Source: Chloroflexota bacterium (GTDB taxonomy: Bacteria > Chloroflexota > UBA11872 > VXNJ01). Taken from it: 13,612 nucleotides of DNA. A program made the translations under genes and the position numbers. Under the pieces are notes generated by a model. It was not told the DNA's origin, searched no databases, and worked only from the letters and a program-made list of their open reading frames with translations. Position 1 is the stretch's first letter; each line of letters opens with the position of its first letter. Location of the stretch: the NCBI GenBank assembly GCA_026708165.1, contig JAPOVO010000005.1, positions 1 through 13,612 of the forward strand. The letters run 5' to 3'. Positions 6,509 to 13,612 of this stretch are shown one piece after another.

Positions 6509-7948
6509 TCAGACTTCAGCCCCGGCGTCAGCCATGGCAGGTACCATCACGGCATCGGTCATTCCATGAAGCACTTTGCTCGACGACGGACAGGCCGTGA
6601 CCAGAACTCCCGCCAGTTGAGTCGTATCGCCTACGACGAAATAGTAGGGGCTGATCCTGGTTCGCGCGTCGAAGTCGAGCACCGAGTCCGACTCGAAGTC
6701 GTAGTAAGAGCAGTTAACGCGCCGACTTTGACGGTAATGCTGAAGAACGTACGGAGTGTGCTGAAATCCTGCCAGGGCCTGCCCAACGGCTTCCGACCAC
6801 GCCTCGGCATTTACGTCGTGGCCGACGGTTACCCCCCTGCTCCCCCACGAAAGCTCGGAGAATCCCGACGGCTTGATCACCAGCTCGCGCTCCCTTTGCG
6901 TGATGCCTGCCAGGTCGTCCCATCGCCTGATCGGTCTCCCCGCTGTAACAAGCGGCGGGAAGATGGCCGCCTGCGGCGGAATGTCGGCTGGGTCCATTAC
7001 CCACGTCGCCGGAATCGCTTCGCGAAGAACATCCAGTGATTCAGCCGACAGCTCCTTGGCCCAAAACCGTTCAAGCTCTGGATGGTGAAACAGCGCATAT
7101 AGGAGCTTCTCTTCGAGCTGCGCTTTAAAGGGCGGAGTGACCACCACCCGCCGTTTCTTCATGGCGTGGACTATCAAGTCGGAGTTGGGCACATTCTTGA
7201 GATCGTGCAGCTCGAAAAAGCGGTAGATCAGGTCCACCTCTTCCAGCCTGCCGTCAAAGTTGACCACGATCCGCCCGCCGCTGAGGTCGAGCTCGCGCGG
7301 ATGAACGGTGATCGCCCTGACGCCGAACTGGTTCAGACGCTCCCCAACCCACGTCATCTCGGACCGGTACGACTCCGACTCGTCCGAAACCACGACCGCA
7401 ACGAAGGGATTGGCGACGCCCGCCTGTGCGATCAGGGCGCGAGCCATGGTCGATACTATGCCGCTGCCGTCGCCGACAAGGTTGAACCCTAGCTCACGAT
7501 AGCGAAGCATCAGCGAATCGAGGAGCCCTATTCCTCCAGGGACTGAGTCCAGCTCGGTAGCGACAAACTGCCCTGGGTCGACCGTCATCAAATCGGGTCT
7601 GATGACGGCCGGTACCTTACTGCGGTACCGGCGGAGCCGACCAAGCTCGACGACGTGATCGGGCTTGCCCTGGTCCAGATAACCCGTTACCCAAGCCGGT
7701 TGATTCCCGCGCATGCTCGCCAGATAGAGTCGATTGGCCGCCCGATAAAAGGCGAGCAGATGGCGTCCAAGCTCCTCCAGCCGGGCAATCGAAGACGGAA
7801 GCATAGGGAATGGCTGAGGCGAAAGCCGCCATGGCACCCTGGAACCGTCGGAATCCAACAAAGCCGGGCCGTATAGCCCGCTCGCGGGAATGCCGTCGTT
7901 TACGTGAAGCGCCCGTGTGCGAGGGTCCGCGTCACCGACTTGAGGCAT
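6509..7948 (-). CDS. Circularly permuted ATP-grasp-like protein, putative carboxylate-amine ligase
   Basis: ATP-grasp enzymes activate a carboxylate as an acyl phosphate and join it to an amine or thiol. Here VIKP (357-360), SWGSRGVTVG (367-376) and YVLQ (400-403) look like the ATP-binding lysine, the glycine-rich loop and the hinge. The acidic metal-binding stretch, IRPDLMTVD...ELDSVPGG (116-139), which normally comes last, is found first. That order fits the circularly permuted ATP-grasp group, to which glutathionylspermidine-synthase-like proteins belong. VDLIYRFFELHD (238-249) and HGMTDAVMVPA near the end are further conserved-looking blocks. No signal peptide or membrane segment is seen. 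It is the first gene of a two-gene unit with kamA, so beta-lysine is an attractive amine or carboxylate substrate, but this is inference. ATG at 7948 lacks a good ribosome site. Fold assignment is moderately sure; substrate is unknown. Confidence 0.65.
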   Translation of the reverse strand: MPQVGDADPRTRALHVNDGIPASGLYGPALLDSDGSRVPWRLSPQPFPMLPSSIARLEELGRHLLAFYRAANRLYLASMRGNQPAWVTGYLDQGKPDHVVELGRLRRYRSKVPAVIRPDLMTVDPGQFVATELDSVPGGIGLLDSLMLRYRELGFNLVGDGSGIVSTMARALIAQAGVANPFVAVVVSDESESYRSEMTWVGERLNQFGVRAITVHPRELDLSGGRIVVNFDGRLEEVDLIYRFFELHDLKNVPNSDLIVHAMKKRRVVVTPPFKAQLEEKLLYALFHHPELERFWAKELSAESLDVLREAIPATWVMDPADIPPQAAIFPPLVTAGRPIRRWDDLAGITQRERELVIKPSGFSELSWGSRGVTVGHDVNAEAWSEAVGQALAGFQHTPYVLQHYRQSRRVNCSYYDFESDSVLDFDARTRISPYYFVVGDTTQLAGVLVTACPSSSKVLHGMTDAVMVPAMADAGAEV

Positions 7949-7974
7949 AGTCTGCGATTCCCGGATATCCTCTC

Positions 7975-8003
7975 ATCATAGAAGTGGCGGTCCAGGCGTT
8001 CCA
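7975..8003 (-). promoter_or_regulatory. Possible promoter of the ATP-grasp/kamA unit
   Basis: On the minus strand TATGAT (7980-7975) matches five of six bases of a -10 box and lies 26 bases before the ATG at 7948. The -35 region 17 bases upstream (8003-7998, TGGAAC) is poor. The first ACGAA half-site of the neighbouring array begins at its edge, which would allow repression or activation there. Confidence 0.3.
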
Positions 8004-8043
8004 CGAAGCATCATTCGTCCCAAAACGAATCTTCAAATTTCGT
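8003..8043. promoter_or_regulatory. Array of four alternating ACGAA/TTCGT half-sites in divergent region, possible operator
   Basis: ACGAA (8003-8007), TTCGT (8014-8018), ACGAA (8025-8029) and TTCGT (8039-8043) alternate in orientation, with starts 11, 11 and 14 bases apart. They build three overlapping inverted repeats; the last extends to AAACGAA/TTCGTTT (8023-8029 and 8039-8045). The array lies in the 282-base space between the divergently read ATP-grasp and adaptor genes, upstream of a TACAAT (8058-8063) on the plus strand and a TATGAT on the minus strand. Spacing near one helical turn suits a dimeric regulator, but no regulator gene is in the window. The rest of the space, 8064-8230, shows no convincing gene. 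Confidence 0.4.
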
Positions 8044-8230
8044 TTGTCGAATGGACGTACAATGTCTTGTTACGGCTGTCGGAGTGTAGCAAACGCTTTG
8101 ATCGCGGTTCGGGAGCGTTTCGACGGTCGGCAGAACCGGCCCGTCGGCCCTCGACGGAGTCGAACAACAAGAAATGGAGCCTGCTCCTTGCGAGGCAGCC
8201 GGAGAGTTAAGTTACAACGGTCACGGATAA

Positions 8231-10267
8231 ATGAGAATTAAGCCCAAAGTCCTGATACTAATCCCCATAGTGCTTGCGACGGTCGCGCTGTCAGGATGCG
8301 AATTCTTCGTTCAGACCGTCGCTCCCACGCCAACGCTGGTTAGCGCGCCTCCCAGCCAGCTTCAACGGCCGATGGTGGCCGTCGAGCGCGGCACGCTGGA
8401 AGAAGCCGTTCGCATGACCGGACGCGTCGAAGCCAACGAGCGCAGTGATCTGTTCTTTAAGGCCCCGGGCCGTATCAAGGTCGTCAACGTCCGCCAGGGC
8501 GATGAAATCCTCGCTGGCGAGATACTCGCGGAATTGGAGACCGGCGGCTTGGAGTCGCAGCTTGCCGACGCCGAGAAGACCCTTGAAACAGCGGAACTAA
8601 GGTTCAAGGCAGCGGATTCCGGCGTGGCTGAAGAGATACAGAGCGCCAAAGAGGCCGTGCAAATCGCCGAGTTCGACGTGATCGCGAAAGAACTGGCCCT
8701 GGAGAAGTCCAAGACCGGCCCAACCGAATCGCAGTTCGCTTCGGCGCGGGCAACATTGATCGCGGCCGAGGCGACAGTCGAAAGCCGGCAAGCCGACATC
8801 GACGCCATGGCCGCCGATCATCCCCGGAATATCGCTTCCGCCCAAGCCACCGTCGAGCAGCGTCTCATCGACTTGCAAGCCGCTAACGACGCCCTTCGAC
8901 AGTTGTTGGAGGATGGCACACCCGCCGAGTCGCCGCTTATAGACCGAAGCGAAAGTGCGATCGTCACGCTCGAAGCGGCGATCGACACGCAACAATCCGT
9001 CGTCTATCAAGTCGAGTCCGACCTGAATGATCTCAAGAACAAGCCAACACCAGCTCAGAGGCTTGAAGCGGATAACGCATTTGAAAAAGCCAAGCTGGCG
9101 CACGACGCGGTGATGGGCGGCAGCGGACCGCTGGAGTCCAAGCATCAGGCCCAAATCGTCTTCCGGGAAGCCACCCGCGCTTACAACGACGCCCTGGCTC
9201 CCGCCAGCGAAGCCGAACTCAGAGTCGCTGGCAACAAGGTCGAGACGGAAAAGGCCAGGCTGCTCGCGCTTCAGGTGCAGCTCCGCGAGCTGCTTGGCGA
9301 AGACGAGCGCGACATGGCCGTGCGGCGATCGGCTAACGAGGCTAGAAGCGCATACGACATAAGAGTCGAAGCGGCCGAACGTTCGGTCCGAAAGGCTCAG
9401 TTGGCCTTGCAAACTGCGCAAATAAACCTCGAAAAGGTGCTTTCAACCGCGGCGATGGATAACGCCAAGATCTCGTTGGAGTCATCGAGAGCCAACGTGA
9501 CCAGGGCGCAGACCGCGCTGGATGAGCTAAACGAAGGGCCAGACTCGCAAAACATCGAAATTGCCGAAAACCAGTTGACTGTCTCACAGGCTAGGCTCGA
9601 GAGTGCCGTTCGTAGACTTGAGTCGCTGGAATCTGGCGAGTCAGCCTCGGCCATAAACCTGACGATTCTTCGGAACGCCAGGGACCAGGCGCAAATCAGA
9701 TTCGACCGGCTCAAGGAACAGCAGTTCGAGAACCAGATAATCGCACCCTTCGATGGCGAGATCACATTCGTCCGCGGCAGGCCCGGCGATCAGATTGCCG
9801 CGTATCAGGAGATCATCGGCCTGGCGAATCCGAGCATTCTCGTTGTCGAAGCCGTGGTCCCCGACGTCGACCAGGCCAAGCTGGCCGTCGGCCAGATAGT
9901 GGACGTGACCATCGATCAGTTCGCCGGAGCCGTCTTCGTGGGGAAGGTGGAGGCGCTCCCGCGAACCATAGTCAGCTCGACGGGGCAGGCGATAAGGATT
10001 CCCGAGACGAAGGTGATTGTCGACTGGACGCAGCCGGGAGTCGAGCTCGGCATGCTCGCGCGACTAAAAATAGCCGTCCAGGTCAAGGAGAACGTCCTGA
10101 AAATTCCTCGCTCCGCAGTACGGACCGTCAATCAACGCCAGTTCGTGGAGACCGTCATCGGCGAGCAGAGGCGAAGCCTCCCGGTCACGACAGGCATCAA
10201 CAGTGATACGGAGATTGAAATTCTCGACGGGCTTGAAGAAGGGATGATGGTCTTTTCGACACCCTAG
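8231..10267 (+). CDS. HlyD/MacA-like efflux adaptor lipoprotein with very long coiled coil
   Basis: The product is a periplasmic-adaptor (membrane-fusion) type protein that would link an ABC permease to export across the outer envelope. The signal peptide ends in the lipobox LSGC, so C23 is the probable lipidated residue. The two halves of the lipoyl-like domain are at about residues 74-106 (FFKAPGRIKVVNVRQGDEIL) and 501-535 (NQIIAPFDGEITFVRGRPGD), followed by a beta-barrel (VVEAVVPDVDQAKLAVGQ) and a membrane-proximal region (LKIPRSAVRTV) to residue 678. Between the halves lie nearly 400 residues of alanine/glutamate/glutamine-rich, heptad-like helix with P-[TAD]-x-[AES]-type turns near residues 164, 272, 324 and 437. 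Common adaptors have about 350-450 residues in total with a single hairpin. ATG 8231 has no clear Shine-Dalgarno. It is first in an operon with permease and ATPase, 53 bases ahead of the permease. Confidence 0.87.
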   Translation: MRIKPKVLILIPIVLATVALSGCEFFVQTVAPTPTLVSAPPSQLQRPMVAVERGTLEEAVRMTGRVEANERSDLFFKAPGRIKVVNVRQGDEILAGEILAELETGGLESQLADAEKTLETAELRFKAADSGVAEEIQSAKEAVQIAEFDVIAKELALEKSKTGPTESQFASARATLIAAEATVESRQADIDAMAADHPRNIASAQATVEQRLIDLQAANDALRQLLEDGTPAESPLIDRSESAIVTLEAAIDTQQSVVYQVESDLNDLKNKPTPAQRLEADNAFEKAKLAHDAVMGGSGPLESKHQAQIVFREATRAYNDALAPASEAELRVAGNKVETEKARLLALQVQLRELLGEDERDMAVRRSANEARSAYDIRVEAAERSVRKAQLALQTAQINLEKVLSTAAMDNAKISLESSRANVTRAQTALDELNEGPDSQNIEIAENQLTVSQARLESAVRRLESLESGESASAINLTILRNARDQAQIRFDRLKEQQFENQIIAPFDGEITFVRGRPGDQIAAYQEIIGLANPSILVVEAVVPDVDQAKLAVGQIVDVTIDQFAGAVFVGKVEALPRTIVSSTGQAIRIPETKVIVDWTQPGVELGMLARLKIAVQVKENVLKIPRSAVRTVNQRQFVETVIGEQRRSLPVTTGINSDTEIEILDGLEEGMMVFSTP

Positions 10268-10320
10268 CTCCCAAGGGAACGCGCGCTACTCCATGATTTC
10301 CCAGCCAGCGACTCTCTAAC

Positions 10321-13173
10321 GTGGCCTTCGCGCTGCTCGCTTTCGTTCTTAAGCGGCTGCTGAACAACGGCGCTCTCGTGCTGAGTACAGCCTTGGGACT
10401 GATCGTCACGGTCACGCTCGTCACCTCGATTCCGCTGTATTCCGAAGGCATCAGCGAGTTCCTTCTCAAGCGCGAGCTGGAGAAGCCAACCAACCGGATA
10501 CAACCCGCTTCCAGTGTGCTGCTGCGGCACTTCGACCGGCGCTCGAACGAGTCGGAGCCGACTACGCTGGAGGCTTATCTCGAAGCCGACGACTTCTTCA
10601 GCAATTACCTGGAGTGGCTGATCGGCCTGCCCGAAAAGGAGCAGGTGTCGTATCTCCAAACCGACGTCGTTCCGATTCTGGCGTTCAAGCAAACGGTCGA
10701 GGCCACGGCAAGACGCAGGGACGTTGCCTACGGATTCGTTGCCACCATGACTGGATTAAACGACAACGTCACTCTCATGGCAGGCCGGTTCCCGACTTCT
10801 GAAATCGGGAGCACGCCTGACATTACTGGAGAGGAAATCCCACTTATCGAGGCGTCGCTGTTCTCCGACGCTCTCGACAAAGCCGGACTTCTGGTAGGCG
10901 ACCGGGTCAAGATCGTATTCGAGGAACCCCAAACCGACCGCGAATTCCTGATTGCGGTCGATGTGGTGGGGCGAGTCGAGCCGGTCGATAAGAACAGCGA
11001 CTACTGGTTCTACAACGTCGAGAGCGCCTTCGACGAAGGTGCCATGTTCATAAACCGGGATGTCTATCTGAATGCGTTGATCATCCCGTATCCCTACCTC
11101 TTCTACGAGGCCACCTGGTACTCGAACTTCGACATCGAGGCAATTCGGGCTACCAACTATCGAAACATCACAGGTGGGCTGCACTCGCTGCAGGCGAGCA
11201 CAAACCTGATATTTCCGAATACGAAACTGGAAATATCTCCGGAGCGAGTCTTCTTCTTTTTCGACGAGAAGCTGTTCTTCCTCAAACTCATGCTATTCAT
11301 ACTCAGCGCCCCGGTGGTGGCGATCATCCTCTACTTCATAAGCCTGTCCGCGGGCATGGTCGTGGAAAGGCAGAGGAGCGAGATCGCAATCCTCAAGAGC
11401 CGGGGCGTGGGCACCTTGCAGATAATCGGAATCTATCTGCTCGAAGGCCTGCTGATAGGAATCGTCGCAATTGGCGTCGGTCCGCTGCTCGCCATGGGGT
11501 TGGCCCAGGTGGTCGGCAAGACATATACGTTCCTTGTGTTCACCGATCGCGAGGCGCTAACGATGAGCCTCAACCCCACGCACTATGCGATCGCCGGTGG
11601 GGCGGTGGCAGTCTCGGTCGCAGCCACACTGGGCCCGGCAATCGCAGCCGCCCGCCAGTCCGTCGTTGCTTATAAGCAGGACGTATCGCGCACGATCCGG
11701 CGCCCCCTGTATCAGCGGTTCTTCCTCGACTTCATCCTGCTCGGGCTTTCTGGCTACGGCTACTACTTGCTGCGCCAGGGAGAGCCCGTGGTTACCGTTG
11801 GACCCGAAGGCGAGAGCTTCTCAGACCCGTTGCTGATAGTCATCCCGGTGGTGTTCATCTTTGCCCTGTCGCTGATCTTCTTACGCCTATTCCCGTTGGT
11901 GGTTGGGATCCTTACCTGGTTGGGATCACGCTTTTATGGGCCGAGCATTCACCTCGGCCTCCGTCAGATCGGAAGAAGCCCGGGGCAGTTCACCCGGCTG
12001 ATTCTCTTGCTCGTGCTGACGTTCGCGCTCGGAGCATTCAGCGCGTCGATGGCGCGCACACTCGATCAAAACCTCGAGGACCGCGTTCGCTTCGAAGTTG
12101 GCTCGGACGCACGTTTCTTCGAGACCGGCTTCTTCGACGAAATCGCACAAATCTGGTCGATTCCTCCGGTCGAGGTCCACTACGATGCGGTGGATGATGA
12201 AGGTAAACCCGTTTTTGCGGAAGTGGTTAGATTCTGGGATGACGACGGATCGTTCACGCTGCCGGGCCAGGGGTATACCGAGGACGTCACCGTCTACGGA
12301 GTGGACCCCATCAAGTTCGGCAAAACGATCTGGTGGAGGGATGACTTTTCACCGCAATCGCTCAACGAGCTCGCTAATAGCCTCGCGACCGACGAGCGCG
12401 CGCTGCTTCTCGATAGAAAATTCTTCCAGGAAGACACGAACTTGCGATTGGGCGACCCGGTCCGTATCCGCATTCAGCAGATTGAGTTGGAGTTCTTCGT
12501 AGCCGGATGGATCGACTCCCTACCGACCCATTACGAAGACGAAGGCCCATTTGTAGTCGCGAATCTGGACTACATACTTCGCTGGACCGGCGAGACTCCC
12601 TGGAACGTGCTGGCACGGCTGAATCCGGGCAATACCGCGGGCGAGGTCGCCAACAAGCTGTGGGATCTCGACCTTAAGGTTGTTCAGGCATGGGACTCCG
12701 CCACGACGATCCTGGATAGACGTGACGACGCTACGCAGACTGGAATATTCGGAATCCTCTCGGTCGGATTCATAATTTCAGCGGTTCTCACACTGCTCGG
12801 CTTCCTGATGTACTCGTTCATCTCCTTCAGGCGCAGACTTCAGGAGTTTGGAATCCTTCGCGCCATGGGCCTTTCGGTCGGCCAGATGATCACACTGTTC
12901 TCGTTTGAGAACGGTTTTCTGATAGCGCTTGGAACCTTCGTCGGCGCAGGTTTGGGAATTCTCACCGGGAAACTGTTCATTCCATTTCTGCAGATAAGCG
13001 CCGACAAGCACGGCGACACCCCTCCATTCGTCGTGATCACGGCGTGGGACGACATCGGCAAAATCTTCATGCTATTCGGGATAGTCCTCGCGCTCGCATT
13101 CCCGATATCGGTATGGATGCTGAGACGTATTAGGATTCATGAGGCCATGAAGTTCGGAGAGGAAACAGGTTGA
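10321..13173 (+). CDS. ABC transporter permease with two FtsX (MacB/LolC-E-like) domains
   Basis: This 950-residue inner-membrane protein has a first membrane helix (about residues 17-39), a large external domain (40-315), then a cluster of helices near 318-345, 366-395, 422-445, 467-485 and 503-540. A second unit follows, with a helix at about 555-578, an external domain (580-805), and helices near 808-835, 855-885 and 914-935. Both FtsX units carry the coupling-helix signature after their first inner helix: VERQRSEIAILKSRG (about 347) and RRRLQEFGILRAMG. This is the type VII ABC exporter architecture, which works by mechanotransmission on lipoproteins, peptides or drugs rather than by a central channel. 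A TGA at 10294 closes the frame upstream, leaving GTG 10321 as the first start; it has no clear ribosome site. The TGA stop overlaps the TTG start of the ATPase (TTGA), so the two are translationally coupled. Confidence 0.9.
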   Translation: MAFALLAFVLKRLLNNGALVLSTALGLIVTVTLVTSIPLYSEGISEFLLKRELEKPTNRIQPASSVLLRHFDRRSNESEPTTLEAYLEADDFFSNYLEWLIGLPEKEQVSYLQTDVVPILAFKQTVEATARRRDVAYGFVATMTGLNDNVTLMAGRFPTSEIGSTPDITGEEIPLIEASLFSDALDKAGLLVGDRVKIVFEEPQTDREFLIAVDVVGRVEPVDKNSDYWFYNVESAFDEGAMFINRDVYLNALIIPYPYLFYEATWYSNFDIEAIRATNYRNITGGLHSLQASTNLIFPNTKLEISPERVFFFFDEKLFFLKLMLFILSAPVVAIILYFISLSAGMVVERQRSEIAILKSRGVGTLQIIGIYLLEGLLIGIVAIGVGPLLAMGLAQVVGKTYTFLVFTDREALTMSLNPTHYAIAGGAVAVSVAATLGPAIAAARQSVVAYKQDVSRTIRRPLYQRFFLDFILLGLSGYGYYLLRQGEPVVTVGPEGESFSDPLLIVIPVVFIFALSLIFLRLFPLVVGILTWLGSRFYGPSIHLGLRQIGRSPGQFTRLILLLVLTFALGAFSASMARTLDQNLEDRVRFEVGSDARFFETGFFDEIAQIWSIPPVEVHYDAVDDEGKPVFAEVVRFWDDDGSFTLPGQGYTEDVTVYGVDPIKFGKTIWWRDDFSPQSLNELANSLATDERALLLDRKFFQEDTNLRLGDPVRIRIQQIELEFFVAGWIDSLPTHYEDEGPFVVANLDYILRWTGETPWNVLARLNPGNTAGEVANKLWDLDLKVVQAWDSATTILDRRDDATQTGIFGILSVGFIISAVLTLLGFLMYSFISFRRRLQEFGILRAMGLSVGQMITLFSFENGFLIALGTFVGAGLGILTGKLFIPFLQISADKHGDTPPFVVITAWDDIGKIFMLFGIVLALAFPISVWMLRRIRIHEAMKFGEETG
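13156..13172 (+). promoter_or_regulatory. Ribosome site and TTG start of the ATPase overlapping the permease stop
   Basis: GGAGAGG (13156-13162) lies seven bases before a TTG at 13170-13172, whose last two bases begin the TGA stop of the permease. This supports TTG as the start codon and tight coupling, giving an N-terminus MTDRDGALPGDPYAICDNLVK. Confidence 0.6.
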
Positions 13174-13604
13174 CGGACCGAGACGGCGCGCTCCCCGGCG
13201 ATCCTTACGCGATTTGCGACAACCTCGTAAAAATCTACAAGGTCGCTGACCTCGAAGTAGTCGCGCTGCAGGGGCTGGATCTGGTGGTCAACCGGGGCGA
13301 GTTCATGGCCATCATCGGCAACAGCGGCAGCGGCAAGTCATCGCTGCTCAACATCCTGGGCGGACTTGACTCGCCGTCAGCCGGTTCGTGCATCGTCGGC
13401 GGCATGGATCTCGTCAAGGCATCCGAGAGCGACCTGGTTTTCTACAAGCGTTACAAGGTCGGCTTCATCTGGCAGCAGAGCGCGCGCAATCTGATTCCGT
13501 ACTTGACCGCCTTCGAGAATGTTCAGGCGCCGATGCTTTTTGCAAACGTACTCGGCCAAAGCCGCAAGAAGAGAGCCGAGCAGCTATTGGCGTGGGCCGA
13601 CTGA
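13170..13604 (+). CDS. ABC transporter ATP-binding protein, LolD/MacB type, frame stops before the signature motif
   Basis: The ATPase subunit energises the preceding permease. The A-loop region (IYKVADLEVVALQGLDL), Walker A GNSGSGKS (residues 50-57) with LLNILGGLD, and the Q-loop in IWQQSARNLIPYLTAFENV (Q103) are all intact. The frame then ends with TGA at 13602-13604 after LLAWAD, at 144 residues. The LSGGQ signature, Walker B and H-loop, which normally follow within a roughly 225-residue protein, are absent. Eight bases remain in the window. Up to about residue 140 the protein looks healthy, and both other frames stay open across the stop, so a small insertion or deletion (real, or a sequencing error near a contig end) is more likely than an ancient decayed gene. 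As written, the protein could not hydrolyse ATP normally. Confidence 0.8.
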   Translation: MTDRDGALPGDPYAICDNLVKIYKVADLEVVALQGLDLVVNRGEFMAIIGNSGSGKSSLLNILGGLDSPSAGSCIVGGMDLVKASESDLVFYKRYKVGFIWQQSARNLIPYLTAFENVQAPMLFANVLGQSRKKRAEQLLAWAD

Positions 13605-13612
13605 TCACCCGA

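Noticed and set aside
7984..8241. An 85-codon open frame in the divergent intergenic region
   Set aside because: It is rich in Arg and Ser, has no recognisable motif, spans the half-site array and runs into the adaptor start. The region reads better as regulatory DNA.
8597..9421. A 274-codon minus-strand open frame opposite the adaptor gene
   Set aside because: Its composition mirrors the coiled-coil codons on the plus strand. No domain is recognisable and no ribosome site was seen.
10293..10319. An eight-codon open frame (ATG to TAA) ending one base before the permease GTG
   Set aside because: It could couple translation to the permease, but there is no ribosome site at a proper distance and such short frames are common by chance.

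Overview
The window is about 13.6 kb of GC-rich, densely coding bacterial DNA. I see no tRNA, rRNA, CRISPR array, insertion sequence or phage gene. The best taxonomic hint is the SpoIID/LytB-domain protein with two C-terminal 'YF.ETGH....F..Y....G....G.P..EE....G..VQYF.RAR.EY.PEL' repeats, together with a very long 'ABC3-type' permease (two FtsX domains), an HlyD-like lipoprotein and a LolD/MacB-like ATPase. From family knowledge I associate this combination with Chloroflexota. That assignment is an inference, and the finer placement is open.

Layout. (1) 1-1353 (+): a thiamine-diphosphate enzyme of the acetolactate-synthase-like group, cut off at its N-terminus by the window edge. (2) 1508-3121 (+): an amidohydrolase of the N-acyl-D-amino-acid deacylase group, probably started from a CTG codon behind a near-perfect Shine-Dalgarno sequence. 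Its usual zinc-ligand cysteine position is an aspartate. (3) 3189-5222 (+): an exported SpoIID/LytB-domain wall protein with the two C-terminal repeats. A nested palindrome separates it from the convergent gene that follows. (4) 7948-5262 (-): a two-gene unit read right to left, a circularly permuted ATP-grasp protein and then a lysine 2,3-aminomutase (KamA) with the lysine-recognising aspartates but without the usual C-terminal zinc cysteines. (5) 7949-8230: a divergent intergenic region with four alternating ACGAA/TTCGT half-sites. (6) 8231-13604 (+): an export system made of an HlyD/MacA-like lipoprotein adaptor with an exceptionally long coiled coil, a 950-residue FtsX-type permease, and an ABC ATPase whose reading frame stops before its signature motif, eight bases from the right edge.

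How the genes may work together. Genes 6-8 clearly form one MacAB/Lol-like ABC export operon (the last two overlap at TTGA). The KamA/ATP-grasp pair is the most intriguing part: an enzyme that makes L-beta-lysine from L-lysine beside a putative carboxylate-amine ligase, with no beta-lysine acetyltransferase (AblB) in view. This suggests beta-lysine may be joined to another molecule rather than simply acetylated as an osmolyte. The amidohydrolase and the SpoIID protein both could act on D-amino-acid or peptidoglycan material, but nothing in the sequence ties them into one pathway.
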